In this document: positions 45,531 through 54,265 of the stretch, in pieces
Layout of the letters: every line of letters begins with the position of its first letter
How positions within the stretch are numbered: position 1 is the stretch's first letter
Assembly (NCBI RefSeq): GCF_010747475.1
Contig: NZ_VSLZ01000005.1
Coordinates: 1 to 64,000, forward strand
From: Halorussus sp. MSC15.2
GTDB lineage: Archaea > Halobacteriota > Halobacteria > Halobacteriales > Haladaptataceae
Direction: 5' to 3'
DNA: 64,000 nucleotides
Position numbers and translations under genes: made by a program
The notes under the pieces: model-generated
The model's input: the letters and a program-made list of their open reading frames with translations, nothing else
Database searches by the model: none
What the model was told of the DNA's origin: nothing

Positions 45531-46169
45531 TCAGTCCAGCAGTCCCTCCTCGTCGAACACCTCTCGGAGTCGCTCCATCGTGGAGACCGTCACGTCGCAG
45601 GAGGGCCGAACCGCGGGCTTGGGCGAGAAGCCGACCGCGAGACCCGCCACCTCCAGCATCGGGAGGTCGTTCGCGCCGTCGCCGACCGCGACGGTGTCGC
45701 GGATGTCGATTTCGCGCTCGCCGGCGAGGCGTTCGAGCGCGTCGTCCTTCGTCCCCTCGATGAGCGGGCCTTCCACCTCGCCGGTGAGTTCGCCGTCCGC
45801 GACCGGCAGACGGTTGGCGACGATGGTATCGACCGAGACGCCCTCGCGCTCCAGCGCGACTTCGACGCCGCGCTCGAACCCGCCGGTCAGGATGGCGGTG
45901 GTCACGCCCGCCTCGTTCAGTTCGCGGATGACCGTGCCGGCGTCGGGGCGGAGGTACACCTCCTCGAAAGCGTCCTCGGCGTCGGCCTCCGGGAGACCCT
46001 CCAGCAGGGCGGCCCGGTCGCGCAGGCTCTCGGCGTAGCTGATTTCGTCGTTCATCGCTCGCTCGGTGATGTCGGCCATCTCGTCGGCCACACCCTTCTG
46101 CTCGCCGAGCAGGACCGTCATCTCCGAGTCCGACAGCGTCCCGTCGAAGTCGAACGCGACCAGTGACAT
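45531..46169 (-). CDS. serB: phosphoserine phosphatase
   Basis: This 212-residue HAD hydrolase has the nucleophile pair in 'FDFDGTLSDSE', motif II 'AILTGGFERG', a conserved Lys region 'EGTKDDALERL' and motif III/IV 'AVGDGANDLPMLEVAG', as in archaeal SerB. It makes serine from phosphoserine. The haem/flavin gene downstream (same strand, 69-base gap) is unrelated in function. Confidence 0.92.
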   Translation of the reverse strand: MSLVAFDFDGTLSDSEMTVLLGEQKGVADEMADITERAMNDEISYAESLRDRAALLEGLPEADAEDAFEEVYLRPDAGTVIRELNEAGVTTAILTGGFERGVEVALEREGVSVDTIVANRLPVADGELTGEVEGPLIEGTKDDALERLAGEREIDIRDTVAVGDGANDLPMLEVAGLAVGFSPKPAVRPSCDVTVSTMERLREVFDEEGLLD

Positions 46170-46311
46170 GGCCGGGGGTTCGTCTGCCGGGGGCTTGAAA
46201 CGACCGGAAGGCGCAGGTAGCGCGAGACGGACGACGACGGGCGAACAGCACGGGAAGAAGGACGACGGGCGAAGGGTGAGCCTTTAACCGCCGCTCCGCC
46301 TATCGACGCCC

Positions 46312-47040
46312 ATGACGCACTTCCCCGAGTTCGAGGTCGTCCCCGCCGTCGATATGCAGGACGGCGAGGTCGTCCAGTTGGTGCAGGGCGAGCGCGGCAC
46401 CGAGAAGAGCTACGGCGACCCCGTCGAGGCGGCCCGGCGGTGGGTCGAGCAGGGCGCGGAGACGCTCCACCTCGTGGACCTCGACGGCGCGTTCGAGGGC
46501 GAGCGAGCGAACGCCGCGGCGGTCGAGGCGGTCCTCGACGCGGTGGACGAGGACATTGACGTGCAGTTGGGCGGCGGGATTCGGACCGTGGCGGACGCGA
46601 CCGACCTGCTCGAACGCGGGGTGGACCGCGTGATTCTGGGCACGGCGGCGGTCGAGAACCCCGAGATAGTCGAGGAGATTTCCGCGGAGTATCCGGGGTC
46701 GGTGACGGTCAGCCTCGACGCGAAGGACGGCGAAGTCGTCGTCTCGGGGTGGACCGAGGGGACGGGTCTCGACCCCGCAGAGGCCGCGGCGCGCTACGAG
46801 GAACTGGGCGCGGGAGCGATTCTGTTCACCGACGTGGACGTGGAAGGACAGCTCGCGGGCGTCCAGACCGACCGCGTGCGCGAGGTGGTCGAAGCGGTCG
46901 AGATTCCGGTCGTGGCGTCGGGCGGCGTCGCCACGCTCTCGGACGTGCGGGCGCTCCGCGACGCGGGGGCCGCGGCGGTCGTCGTCGGGACCGCGCTTTA
47001 CGAGGGCGAGTTCACGCTCGAAGAGGCCAACTCGGCTTAG
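46312..47040 (+). CDS. hisA: ProFAR isomerase, histidine biosynthesis
   Basis: The 242-residue TIM barrel has the HisA signatures 'EVVPAVDMQDGEVVQLVQGE' with its catalytic Asp, 'LHLVDLDGAFEGE', 'VQLGGGIRT' and 'VASGGVATLSD'. It isomerises ProFAR to PRFAR in histidine biosynthesis. A TATA-like 'cctttaacc' is about 23-31 bases upstream. Its stop overlaps by three bases the 3' end of the small antisense gene that follows. Confidence 0.96.
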   Translation: MTHFPEFEVVPAVDMQDGEVVQLVQGERGTEKSYGDPVEAARRWVEQGAETLHLVDLDGAFEGERANAAAVEAVLDAVDEDIDVQLGGGIRTVADATDLLERGVDRVILGTAAVENPEIVEEISAEYPGSVTVSLDAKDGEVVVSGWTEGTGLDPAEAAARYEELGAGAILFTDVDVEGQLAGVQTDRVREVVEAVEIPVVASGGVATLSDVRALRDAGAAAVVVGTALYEGEFTLEEANSA

Positions 47041-47216
47041 CGCGACCGGGCAGTCGCCGCGGTCGTACCGCGCTCTCTGGTCCGGCGCGCTCGCGGTTTC
47101 GCCAGCAGGTAGGCGCTGGCGAGGAGCAGCGGAACGCCCACGACCGCGCCGTCGCCGAGCGACAGCAGACTCCCGTGGAACAGGGCGAGCAACATCAGTA
47201 CGTCGATTTTTCGCAT
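47037..47216 (-). CDS. 59-residue membrane protein between hisA and hisB
   Basis: The reverse-strand frame from ATG 47216 to TAA 47037 encodes 'MRKIDVLMLLALFHGSLLSL', then 'VVGVPLLLASAYLLA' and a basic tail with several Arg. Two hydrophobic segments and a positive tail fit a small membrane protein. It fills the hisA-hisB gap almost exactly and overlaps the hisA stop, and its codons prefer G/C in third position like its neighbours. No family name. Confidence 0.55.
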   Translation of the reverse strand: MRKIDVLMLLALFHGSLLSLGDGAVVGVPLLLASAYLLAKPRARRTRERGTTAATARSR

Positions 47217-47326
47217 TGGTTACGGACGACTCTACCGTGAGCAAACACAAATAACTTTGTCAGACGTTCGTCATCTCCGGCGCGCCCGAAGGTAACGACC
47301 TTGTGCGTGGGGGCTAACTGTCGAGT

Positions 47327-47914
47327 ATGAGCGACCGAACCGCCGCGGTGACCCGCGAGACCGCCGAGACGGACATCGAGGTGACCCTCGACGTGGACGG
47401 CGACGGCGACGCCACGGTCGAGACGGGCGTCGGCTTCTTCGACCACATGCTCGAAAGCTTCGCCAAGCACGGCCTGTTCGACCTGACGGTGCGCTGCGAC
47501 GGCGACCTCGAAATCGACGACCACCACACCGTCGAGGACGTTGCCATCACGCTCGGCGACGCCCTCGAAGAGGCGCTGGGCGACAAGCGCGGTATCGTGC
47601 GATTCGCCGACCGGAAGGTCCCGCTGGACGAGGCCGTCGCGGGCGTCGTCGTGGACGTGAGCGGGCGACCCCTCTTCGAGTTCGACGGCGAGTTCTCGCA
47701 GGCCAGCGTCGGGGACATGACCAGCCACATGGCGAAGCACTTCGCGCGTTCGCTGGCCACGAACGCCGGACTGACGCTCCACGTCGAGGTCTCGGGCGAG
47801 AACGCCCACCACGAAATCGAAGCGATGTTCAAGTCGCTGGCGCGGGCGCTGGACGACGCGACGCGAATCGACGATAGGCGGAGTGACGTGGCGAGTACGA
47901 AGGGGAAGTTGTAG
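47327..47914 (+). CDS. hisB: imidazoleglycerol-phosphate dehydratase
   Basis: The 195-residue single-function HisB has the manganese-binding histidine motifs '[16 protein letters not shown]', '[11 protein letters not shown]', '[13 protein letters not shown]' and '[19 protein letters not shown]'. It dehydrates imidazoleglycerol phosphate. It is on the same strand as hisA, separated by the small antisense gene and a promoter-sized gap. Confidence 0.97.
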   Translation: MSDRTAAVTRETAETDIEVTLDVDGDGDATVETGVGFFDHMLESFAKHGLFDLTVRCDGDLEIDDHHTVEDVAITLGDALEEALGDKRGIVRFADRKVPLDEAVAGVVVDVSGRPLFEFDGEFSQASVGDMTSHMAKHFARSLATNAGLTLHVEVSGENAHHEIEAMFKSLARALDDATRIDDRRSDVASTKGKL

Positions 47915-47973
47915 CGCGCTATCGAATTTTCGGACCGGCGCGCGCTGCGCGACCCTCGTGTCGCGCCAATTCC

Positions 47974-48096
47974 GTGCGAGGGATGAGGACCGCAGGTCGG
48001 AGCGGAGCGAAGACCGAGGACCGCAATCGGTTGGGGAGGGTGTGGCCCGCTGTGGCGGTGCAGTCGCGGTATAATAGGCTCAAGCCTGTCGCTAGT
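47974..48096 (-). repeat. degenerate reverse copy C of the intergenic repeat, module 1 only
   Basis: The gap 47915-48207 holds, in reverse orientation, 'gtgcgaggga', 'ggttggggagg', 'ggcggtgcagtcgcggt' and a tail 'ggctcaagc...gctag', matching the reverse complement of module 1 of the copy at 39247. The three-hairpin module is missing. No gene is seen in this gap. Confidence 0.6.
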
Positions 48097-48207
48097 TCGC
48101 TCAGCCCACGGTACCTTTACCCGATTCGGACAAATCCTGCATTCTCGACGGGACACGTTGCGAGAGACAACGACTAAGCACCCTGCCATCCCATTATCTG
48201 CCAACAG

Positions 48208-48711
48208 ATGTTCGACGAGATTATGCAGAAGTTCGAGGGGAGTCCCTCCCAGCAAGCCGTGATACGACTCCTCCTCGAACGCGGGTTCTCGGTCAACGAC
48301 GAGGGCCGGGTCGTCTCCGGGTCCATCGAGATTCCGAACACCCAGATAGCCCGCGAAATCGACGTGGACCGCCGGGTCGTGGACTCGACCACCGACGCCA
48401 TCCTCGCCGACGAGGAGTTGCGCCGCATCTTCCAGAACATCTCCTCGATTCCGAGTCTGATGGACCTCGCGCCCGTCCTCGACCTGAACGTCCTGACCGT
48501 CAACGTGAACGACGCCGACCAACCCGGCATCGTGGCGACGGTCACGACCATGCTGGCCGAGAACGACATCTCGATTCGCCAAACCGTCAGCGAGGACCCG
48601 GAGTTCACCGACGAACCCCGCCTCTACCTCGTCACCGACGACGACGTTCCCGGCGACGTGCTGAACGAGTTGAAGAACCTCGAGTTCGTGCGCAAAATCG
48701 AGTTGAAGTAA
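48208..48711 (+). CDS. HTH and ACT domain regulator
   Basis: The 167-residue protein has an N-terminal winged-helix-like part (residues ~10-70, 'IPNTQIAREIDVDRRVVDSTTD') and a C-terminal ACT domain (about 95-165, 'VNVNDADQPGIVATVTTMLAENDISI'). ACT domains bind amino acids, so a ligand-responsive regulator of amino acid metabolism is likely. Its place next to hisB is suggestive, but the ligand is not known. Confidence 0.9.
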   Translation: MFDEIMQKFEGSPSQQAVIRLLLERGFSVNDEGRVVSGSIEIPNTQIAREIDVDRRVVDSTTDAILADEELRRIFQNISSIPSLMDLAPVLDLNVLTVNVNDADQPGIVATVTTMLAENDISIRQTVSEDPEFTDEPRLYLVTDDDVPGDVLNELKNLEFVRKIELK

Positions 48712-48788
48712 GGGGTCGGTTTCGGGGGCAGTTGCGAATCGCCGGGGAATCGTCTCGTACTGGCGAAGTGGAGGAAGCCGAACCGAGA

Positions 48789-48986
48789 AGCTAGCCATTG
48801 CCGACACCGAGGAGTTACCGCGACCGCACGGCGCCGCACCGCGGCAGCCTCACGCCTCCCCAGCCTCCTCGCTCACTTCGTTCGCTCGTCCCTCGCACAG
48901 CGTTGGCGGACCACGAGGGTCCGCCGGAAGACAACCCGCGTCTTCCGAGCAATCGCGCCACGGCGCGATGACGCCAGTACGCGCCG
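48789..48986 (+). repeat. intergenic repeat copy B with three hairpins, in gap 48712-49074
   Basis: Module 1 runs from 'gctagccattgc' to 'cctcgcac' and module 2 from about 48905 to 48969 repeats the three hairpins of copy A with identical stems. Only the loop of the first hairpin differs (acgag for acgcg). Identical stems over about 65 bases with changes confined to flanks and a loop suggest selection or a recent copying event. No gene is seen in the gap. Confidence 0.8.
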
Positions 48987-49074
48987 GAGATGGCTGTGTC
49001 AGTAAGTGTTTCGAGAGGTCAGTGTCTCACCCAGCGCGCCCAACTATTTCCGTTTCCGACCCCACACCACTCCT

Positions 49075-50427
49075 ATGACCTTCGGTTCGACGCGACGACA
49101 GTTCCTCGCGTTCGCGGCCGCGAGCGCGACGGCGGGACTCGCCGGTTGCTCGCAGTTGGCCGACGGACCGGCGGAGAGCGAGCAGACGACGACCGATTCG
49201 GGCGCGACCGGAACCACGACAGCAGTCGAGTCGCTTCCCGATTCAGTCGGTCTCGAAACGCTGGCGTCCGGGTTCGGGGTACCCCTCGACGTGGCGTTCG
49301 CGCCCGACGCCGACCGGCGGTACGTCGCCGACCAGCAGGGTCTCGTCCACGTCCACGAGTCGGGCGGCCTGCGCGACCACCCGTTCCTCGACCTGCGCGA
49401 GACGGTCGTGTCCGGGGGCGAGACCGGTCTGCTGGGTATCGCTCTCCACCCTGAGTTCGCCGAGAATCGCCGGATGTTCGTGCGCTACAGCGCGCCGCCG
49501 CGCTCGGGCACGCCAGACGACTACGACCACACGTTCGTCCTCTCGGAGTTCGAGGCGACCGACGACGGGACGCGAGCCGAGCCGGACTCCGAGCGGACGC
49601 TTCTGGAGATTCCCGAACCGCAGGGCAACCACAACGCCGGGTCCGTCCTCTTCGGGCCGGACGGCTACCTCTACGTCGGCGTGGGCGACGGCGGGTCCGC
49701 CGGCGACCGAGGCGAGGGACACGTCGAGGACTGGTACGACGCCGTCCCCGGCGGTAACGGGCAGGACGTGACCCGGAACCTGCTCGGGAGCGTCCTGCGA
49801 CTCGACGTGGACAGCGAGGCGTCGGGGAACCGAAGTTACGCCATCCCCGACGACAACCCCTTCGCGGACGGCGGCGAGAGACTCCCCGAACACTACGCGT
49901 GGGGGTTCCGGAACCCGTGGCGGATGGCGTTCGACCGCGGGCGGTTGCTCGTCGCGGACGTGGGGCAGAGCGGGTACGAGGAGGTGAGTCTGGTCGAGAA
50001 GGGCGGTAACTACGGCTGGAACGTCAAAGAGGGCACCCACTGCTACTCGGCGGACGACTGTCCGGACAGCACGCCAGACGATGTGCGCGGCGGCGAACCT
50101 CTTGTAGACCCCGTCATCGAGTATCCGCACTCGGGCGACGGCGTCAGTGGCGTCTCGGTCATCGGCGGCCACGTCTACCGCGGGGCGGCGCTCCCGGACC
50201 TGACCGGCGCGTACGTCTTCGCCGACCTGTCGGCCGAGGGGCGGTTGTTCGTCGCGATTCCCTCCGACGACGGTCTCTGGCCGACACGCGTCCTGCCGGT
50301 GGCCGGGGACGACGCCCAGAAGGTCGGTCGCGTCTACTCGTTCGGCCGCGGCCCCGACGGCGAACTCTACGTCCTCGGCGGCGGGAGCGACGCCGACGGA
50401 CTCCACCGGGTCGTCCCCGCCGAGTGA
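49075..50427 (+). CDS. PQQ-type glucose/sorbosone dehydrogenase-like lipoprotein
   Basis: The 450-residue protein has a Tat lipoprotein signal ('MTFGSTRRQFLAFAAASATA' with lipobox 'LAGC'), a short linker, then a six-bladed propeller with 'GETGLLGIALHPEFAENR', 'NHNAGSVLFGPDGYLYVGVGDGG' and 'AWGFRNPWRMAFD', the core of soluble aldose sugar dehydrogenases. It likely oxidises sugars outside the membrane with PQQ. ATG 49075 is chosen for the signal peptide. Confidence 0.92.
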   Translation: MTFGSTRRQFLAFAAASATAGLAGCSQLADGPAESEQTTTDSGATGTTTAVESLPDSVGLETLASGFGVPLDVAFAPDADRRYVADQQGLVHVHESGGLRDHPFLDLRETVVSGGETGLLGIALHPEFAENRRMFVRYSAPPRSGTPDDYDHTFVLSEFEATDDGTRAEPDSERTLLEIPEPQGNHNAGSVLFGPDGYLYVGVGDGGSAGDRGEGHVEDWYDAVPGGNGQDVTRNLLGSVLRLDVDSEASGNRSYAIPDDNPFADGGERLPEHYAWGFRNPWRMAFDRGRLLVADVGQSGYEEVSLVEKGGNYGWNVKEGTHCYSADDCPDSTPDDVRGGEPLVDPVIEYPHSGDGVSGVSVIGGHVYRGAALPDLTGAYVFADLSAEGRLFVAIPSDDGLWPTRVLPVAGDDAQKVGRVYSFGRGPDGELYVLGGGSDADGLHRVVPAE

Positions 50428-50550
50428 CGGTCGCGCCGACCCGGCGATTCACTCAGTCTGTTCTGAGTACTCGGCCCACCGCCGCACGCTCGGCCCGCTA
50501 CCCGGAGGTCGGCCCGCGCTCCTTTACCGCTCGACTGACAACAGTAGCCC

Positions 50551-51732
50551 ATGGCGATTCTCCCGGAGGACCGAGAGCGCCTCGCGTGGTGGGTGTTCAC
50601 CGCCGCGATGCTCGGACTCCTCGCGTTCGTCCTCTGGTCGTTCGTCGGGACGGTCGTGTTCGGCGTCTTCCTCTACTACGGGATGCGACCGCTCGACAGG
50701 CGGTTGCGCCGCCGACTCTCCTCGGACACCGCCGCCGACCTGACCATGGTTCTGGTGACGGTGCCCGTGGTACTGCTGGTCGGCTACACCGCCGTGGTCG
50801 GGATACAGGAGTTGAGTCAACTGACCGGGAGCGACCCCTCGTCGTTCGCGCGGTTCGTCCCGTGGTCGCCCCAGAATCCGACGGCGTTGGTCGAGGACCT
50901 CCAGAAAGTCCTCGGTCCCGAACCCGCCCGGACGAACAGTCAGGAGTTGCTCTCGGCGGTCGTGTCGGGCCTCTCGACGGCGGCGACCGCACTGGCGCAC
51001 TTCTTCCTGTCGCTGCTGCTGGCGTTCGTCCTCCTGCGCGAGGACGGCCGACTCGCGGCGTGGTACCGCGACCAGTTCGGGTCCGAGGGGTCGGCGGCCT
51101 ACACCTACGCGCTGGCGGTGGACCGGGACCTCCACTCGGTCTACGTCGGCAACGTCCTGACCGTCTTCGCGGTCACGGTGCTGGGTCTCGTGGTCTACAA
51201 CGGCCTGAACCTCGTCGCGCCGCCGGACCTCGCGGTCCCGGCCCCGGCGCTGGTCGCGCTGTTGACCGGGTTGGCGACGCTGGTTCCGCTCGTCGTGGGC
51301 AAGATAGTCTACGTCCCGGTCGGCCTCCTGCTGACGTATCAGGCGACGAGGGGACCGGGGTCGGGGGCGCTCTGGTTCCCGATGCTGTTCTTCGCGGTCT
51401 GCTTTCTCGTCCTCGACCTGCTCCCGGTGGCGATACTCCGACCGATAATCGCGGGCCGGAACGTCCACGGCGGACTCATGGTGTTCGCCTACATCGGCGG
51501 CACCATGCTGTTCGGCTGGTACGGACTGTTCCTCGGCCCGCTGTTGGTCGTCCTCGGCGTCCAACTCGCGCGAATCGTGGTGCCCGAACTGATTCACGGC
51601 GACCCGGTCACCCGGGAGGTCGAGGCGGCCGAGTCGCTCGGGACGACGCCCGAGAACGCCGCGTCCGACGACGTGACGACCGACGGAGGCAAGTCGGACG
51701 AGACCGAAGCCGACGGCGAGACGAATGGGTGA
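50551..51732 (+). CDS. AI-2E/PerM-family membrane transporter
   Basis: The 393-residue protein has about eight spans, a soluble loop (residues ~90-130), 'FLSLLLAFVLLRED' and a C-terminal acidic tail. It overlaps the next gene by eight bases. Family members export small molecules or act as Na+/H+ antiporters; substrate unknown. It is the second family member in the window and is only distantly similar to the one at 15012. Confidence 0.9.
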   Translation: MAILPEDRERLAWWVFTAAMLGLLAFVLWSFVGTVVFGVFLYYGMRPLDRRLRRRLSSDTAADLTMVLVTVPVVLLVGYTAVVGIQELSQLTGSDPSSFARFVPWSPQNPTALVEDLQKVLGPEPARTNSQELLSAVVSGLSTAATALAHFFLSLLLAFVLLREDGRLAAWYRDQFGSEGSAAYTYALAVDRDLHSVYVGNVLTVFAVTVLGLVVYNGLNLVAPPDLAVPAPALVALLTGLATLVPLVVGKIVYVPVGLLLTYQATRGPGSGALWFPMLFFAVCFLVLDLLPVAILRPIIAGRNVHGGLMVFAYIGGTMLFGWYGLFLGPLLVVLGVQLARIVVPELIHGDPVTREVEAAESLGTTPENAASDDVTTDGGKSDETEADGETNG

Positions 51733-52366
51733 AGACACCTTCCGGACGGTCGCTGGCCGGGGCCGAGCGACGTTCGAGATTCGCGGGTCGGAGTTTATCG
51801 GTCACGCCGCGCCCGCCGCGGACCGCGAGGCGGCCGAGGCGTTCATCGCCGAGATTCGCGAGCGGTACGACGACGCGACCCACAACGTCCCGGCCTACCG
51901 GGTACGCGAGTCGAGCGACGACGGCGCTCGCGGGTCCGGCGGCGGACTGCTCCGGGAGTACGGCGACGACGACGGCGAACCCTCCGGGTCGGCGGGCAAG
52001 CCCGCGCTCAACGTCCTCCAGCAGGAGGGCGTGGAGAACGTCGTCGCGGTCGTGACCCGGTACTACGGCGGGACGAACCTCGGCGTCGGCGGGTTGGCGC
52101 GCTCGTACTCCCGCGGCGTCAAGGACGCCATCGAGGACGCCGAAATCGTCGAGGAGCGCCCCCGCGAGCGGTTCTCGGTCGCGGTCGAGTACGACGACTC
52201 GGGGACCGTGCGCGGGATTCTGGAGAGCGCGGAGACCGAGTTCGACGCCGACTACGAGGAGCGCGTCGCCTTCGAAGTCCGGGTGCCGGTCGAGGAGGCC
52301 GAACCGCTCCGGGACCGTATCCGGAGCGCGACGAGCGGTCGGGCCGACATCGACGGCGACGAGTGA
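51725..52366 (+). CDS. IMPACT/YigZ-family protein
   Basis: The 213-residue protein has the YigZ motif set: 'EFIGHAAPAADREAAEAFI', 'DGEPSGSAGKPALNVLQQEG' and 'VVTRYYGGTNLGVGGLARSY', then a RNA-binding-like C-terminal domain. These proteins act in translation control or proline peptide processing; the archaeal role is unclear. Translational coupling to the transporter is implied by the overlap. Confidence 0.93.
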   Translation: MGEDTFRTVAGRGRATFEIRGSEFIGHAAPAADREAAEAFIAEIRERYDDATHNVPAYRVRESSDDGARGSGGGLLREYGDDDGEPSGSAGKPALNVLQQEGVENVVAVVTRYYGGTNLGVGGLARSYSRGVKDAIEDAEIVEERPRERFSVAVEYDDSGTVRGILESAETEFDADYEERVAFEVRVPVEEAEPLRDRIRSATSGRADIDGDE

Positions 52367-52379
52367 ACGAGACGTCGGT

Positions 52380-53639
52380 TCACCCGCCCAGCGGAACCCC
52401 GCCGAACACGGTGAGCGCAATCGCCCAGTAGGCGACGTAGCACCCGCCGAGCAGGAGCCCGTGCCACCGCTTCATTCGGCCCCCGCGGAGGAAGTAGGCC
52501 GCGAGCGCGGTGACGACGACGACCGCGGGGAGGTGGAACGTCAGCACCGACCGCGAGATAGTGAGGTCGCTCACCAGCATGATGACCCCGACGTTGCCGG
52601 TCAGCGAGAAGAGGACGCTCCCGAGGACGTTGCCGACGCCGATTTCCGGGACGCCGCGCCGGACCGGTTCCAGCGTGAGCATCACGTCCTCGAAGGTCAG
52701 GATGGCGGTCAGGACGGTCGCGCCGAAGACGGTGCCCGCGATGCCAGTTTCATCCACGACGACGCCCGACCCCGTCTCCAACAGCATCGAGGCCAAGACG
52801 ATTCCCCCGAGCGCGACGAGCGCCAGCGTCACCCAGAGCCACCCGGCCCCGGTGCGACCCGCGACCACCCGGTCCTCCGGAATCTCCGCCACCGAGGAGG
52901 GCACTGAGACCCCGCCGTCGGTCCGCTCCGCTTTTCGACGAGAATCGCGCTCGCTTCGCTCGCGCTCACCCCCGTCGGAGCGTATCGACGCGCCGAGGTC
53001 GGTGGTCCGGAAGACGGGCGTGTCGCGCCGGTACTCTCGGACGAGGATGTAGCCGAACGCCAGAGCGAACGCGCCGACGAGCAGGAGTCCGTGGACGAAC
53101 GTCAGCGTGCCAGCGAAGACGAACGGCACGACGAACACCGGCGCGAGCGCGAACAGCACGAGGTAGTCGGTCGGCAGGTCGACGGAGAACGGTCGCACGA
53201 CGGCGGCGACGGCGAGCGTGACGCCGACGATGGCGAGCGCCGTCCCGAGCGCGGTTCCGAGCGCAGCGCCTTCGAGGTTCCCGCCCGAGAGGACGAGCGC
53301 CAGCACCGTGTCGTCGAGTTCGACCCCGGTGAACAGGATGGCGAGACCGAACAGCGACACCCGCAGGCCGAACGCCGCGCGAGTCAGGTAGCTGATGAGT
53401 CGGTTGACGCTAGCGGTCAGCAGGAGACCGCCTGCAGCGAGCACGAGTACCGCGCCGACCAGTCCGTGTCCCGCGACGACGCTCTCGACGAGACCCTCGA
53501 TACCGCCCTCGTCCTCGTCGCCCTCCGCGGCGTCGCTCGCCTGTCCGTCCTGCGCCAACGCGGGCGCGACCGGACCCGCGACGACCGCGACGAGCAACGC
53601 GACTACGGCCACCCCGACGCCGACCCCCCAGCGTGACAT
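52380..53639 (-). CDS. CaCA-family sodium/calcium antiporter-like membrane protein
   Basis: The ~419-residue protein has a signal-like first span, an Asp/Glu segment, and two groups of about five spans. The second carries an alpha-repeat-like 'EIGVGNVLGSVLFSLTGNVG' and the first a weaker 'GVELDDTVLALVLSGGNLEG', in keeping with calcium/cation antiporters. The two halves are split by a charged cytoplasmic loop with Arg/Glu runs. ATG 53639 gives the best signal start. Ion specificity is unknown. Confidence 0.85.
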   Translation of the reverse strand: MSRWGVGVGVAVVALLVAVVAGPVAPALAQDGQASDAAEGDEDEGGIEGLVESVVAGHGLVGAVLVLAAGGLLLTASVNRLISYLTRAAFGLRVSLFGLAILFTGVELDDTVLALVLSGGNLEGAALGTALGTALAIVGVTLAVAAVVRPFSVDLPTDYLVLFALAPVFVVPFVFAGTLTFVHGLLLVGAFALAFGYILVREYRRDTPVFRTTDLGASIRSDGGERERSERDSRRKAERTDGGVSVPSSVAEIPEDRVVAGRTGAGWLWVTLALVALGGIVLASMLLETGSGVVVDETGIAGTVFGATVLTAILTFEDVMLTLEPVRRGVPEIGVGNVLGSVLFSLTGNVGVIMLVSDLTISRSVLTFHLPAVVVVTALAAYFLRGGRMKRWHGLLLGGCYVAYWAIALTVFGGVPLGG

Positions 53640-53799
53640 GCGCCTTCCTACCACGCGGAGCCACATGTAGCTTCGAGTCCGCGTAGACGAGTCCGTTGAA
53701 AAGTTCTACACGCGTCCGGCGAACGCGCCGGGGTCGTCCGCCTCCGACCCGCCGACCGACACACAAAACATATCGCCGGGAAAGCCGAACTACTTCGTC

Positions 53800-54237
53800 A
53801 TGACCGACGCCCACAGCGCCGAGGCGGACGCGAGCGCCGAGGCGGAACCCGGCGACGACTCCGAAGCCGAGGCGAGCGCCGTCGAACTCGATTTCGGGGA
53901 GACGGGTCGCATCCCCACGATTGCACAGGACGCCGACACCGGCGAGGTGTTGATGCTCGCGTACGTCACCCCAGAGGCCGTCGAGCAGACCCGCGAGACG
54001 GGACTGGCTCACTACTACTCGCGCAGTCGCGAGGAGTTGTGGCAGAAGGGCGCGACCAGCGGGCACGTCCAGCACGTCCGGGAAGTCCGGGCCGACTGCG
54101 ACGGCGACGCGCTGCTCTACCTCGTCGAACAGGAGGGCGGCGCGTGCCACACCGGCCACGAATCGTGTTTCCACCGGACGCTCGACGGTGAGGTCGTCGG
54201 CGAGAAAGTCTTCGACCCGGACGACGTGTACGAATGA
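53800..54237 (+). CDS. hisI: phosphoribosyl-AMP cyclohydrolase
   Basis: The 145-residue protein has an acidic head and then the HisI core: '[21 protein letters not shown]', '[18 protein letters not shown]', '[11 protein letters not shown]' and '[13 protein letters not shown]' with the metal-binding cysteines. It opens the purine ring of PR-AMP in histidine synthesis. It is followed on the same strand by a coiled-coil protein and is 6 kb from hisB. Confidence 0.96.
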   Translation: MTDAHSAEADASAEAEPGDDSEAEASAVELDFGETGRIPTIAQDADTGEVLMLAYVTPEAVEQTRETGLAHYYSRSREELWQKGATSGHVQHVREVRADCDGDALLYLVEQEGGACHTGHESCFHRTLDGEVVGEKVFDPDDVYE

Positions 54238-54265
54238 CGGACACACGAGCGCACCACCGACAACG

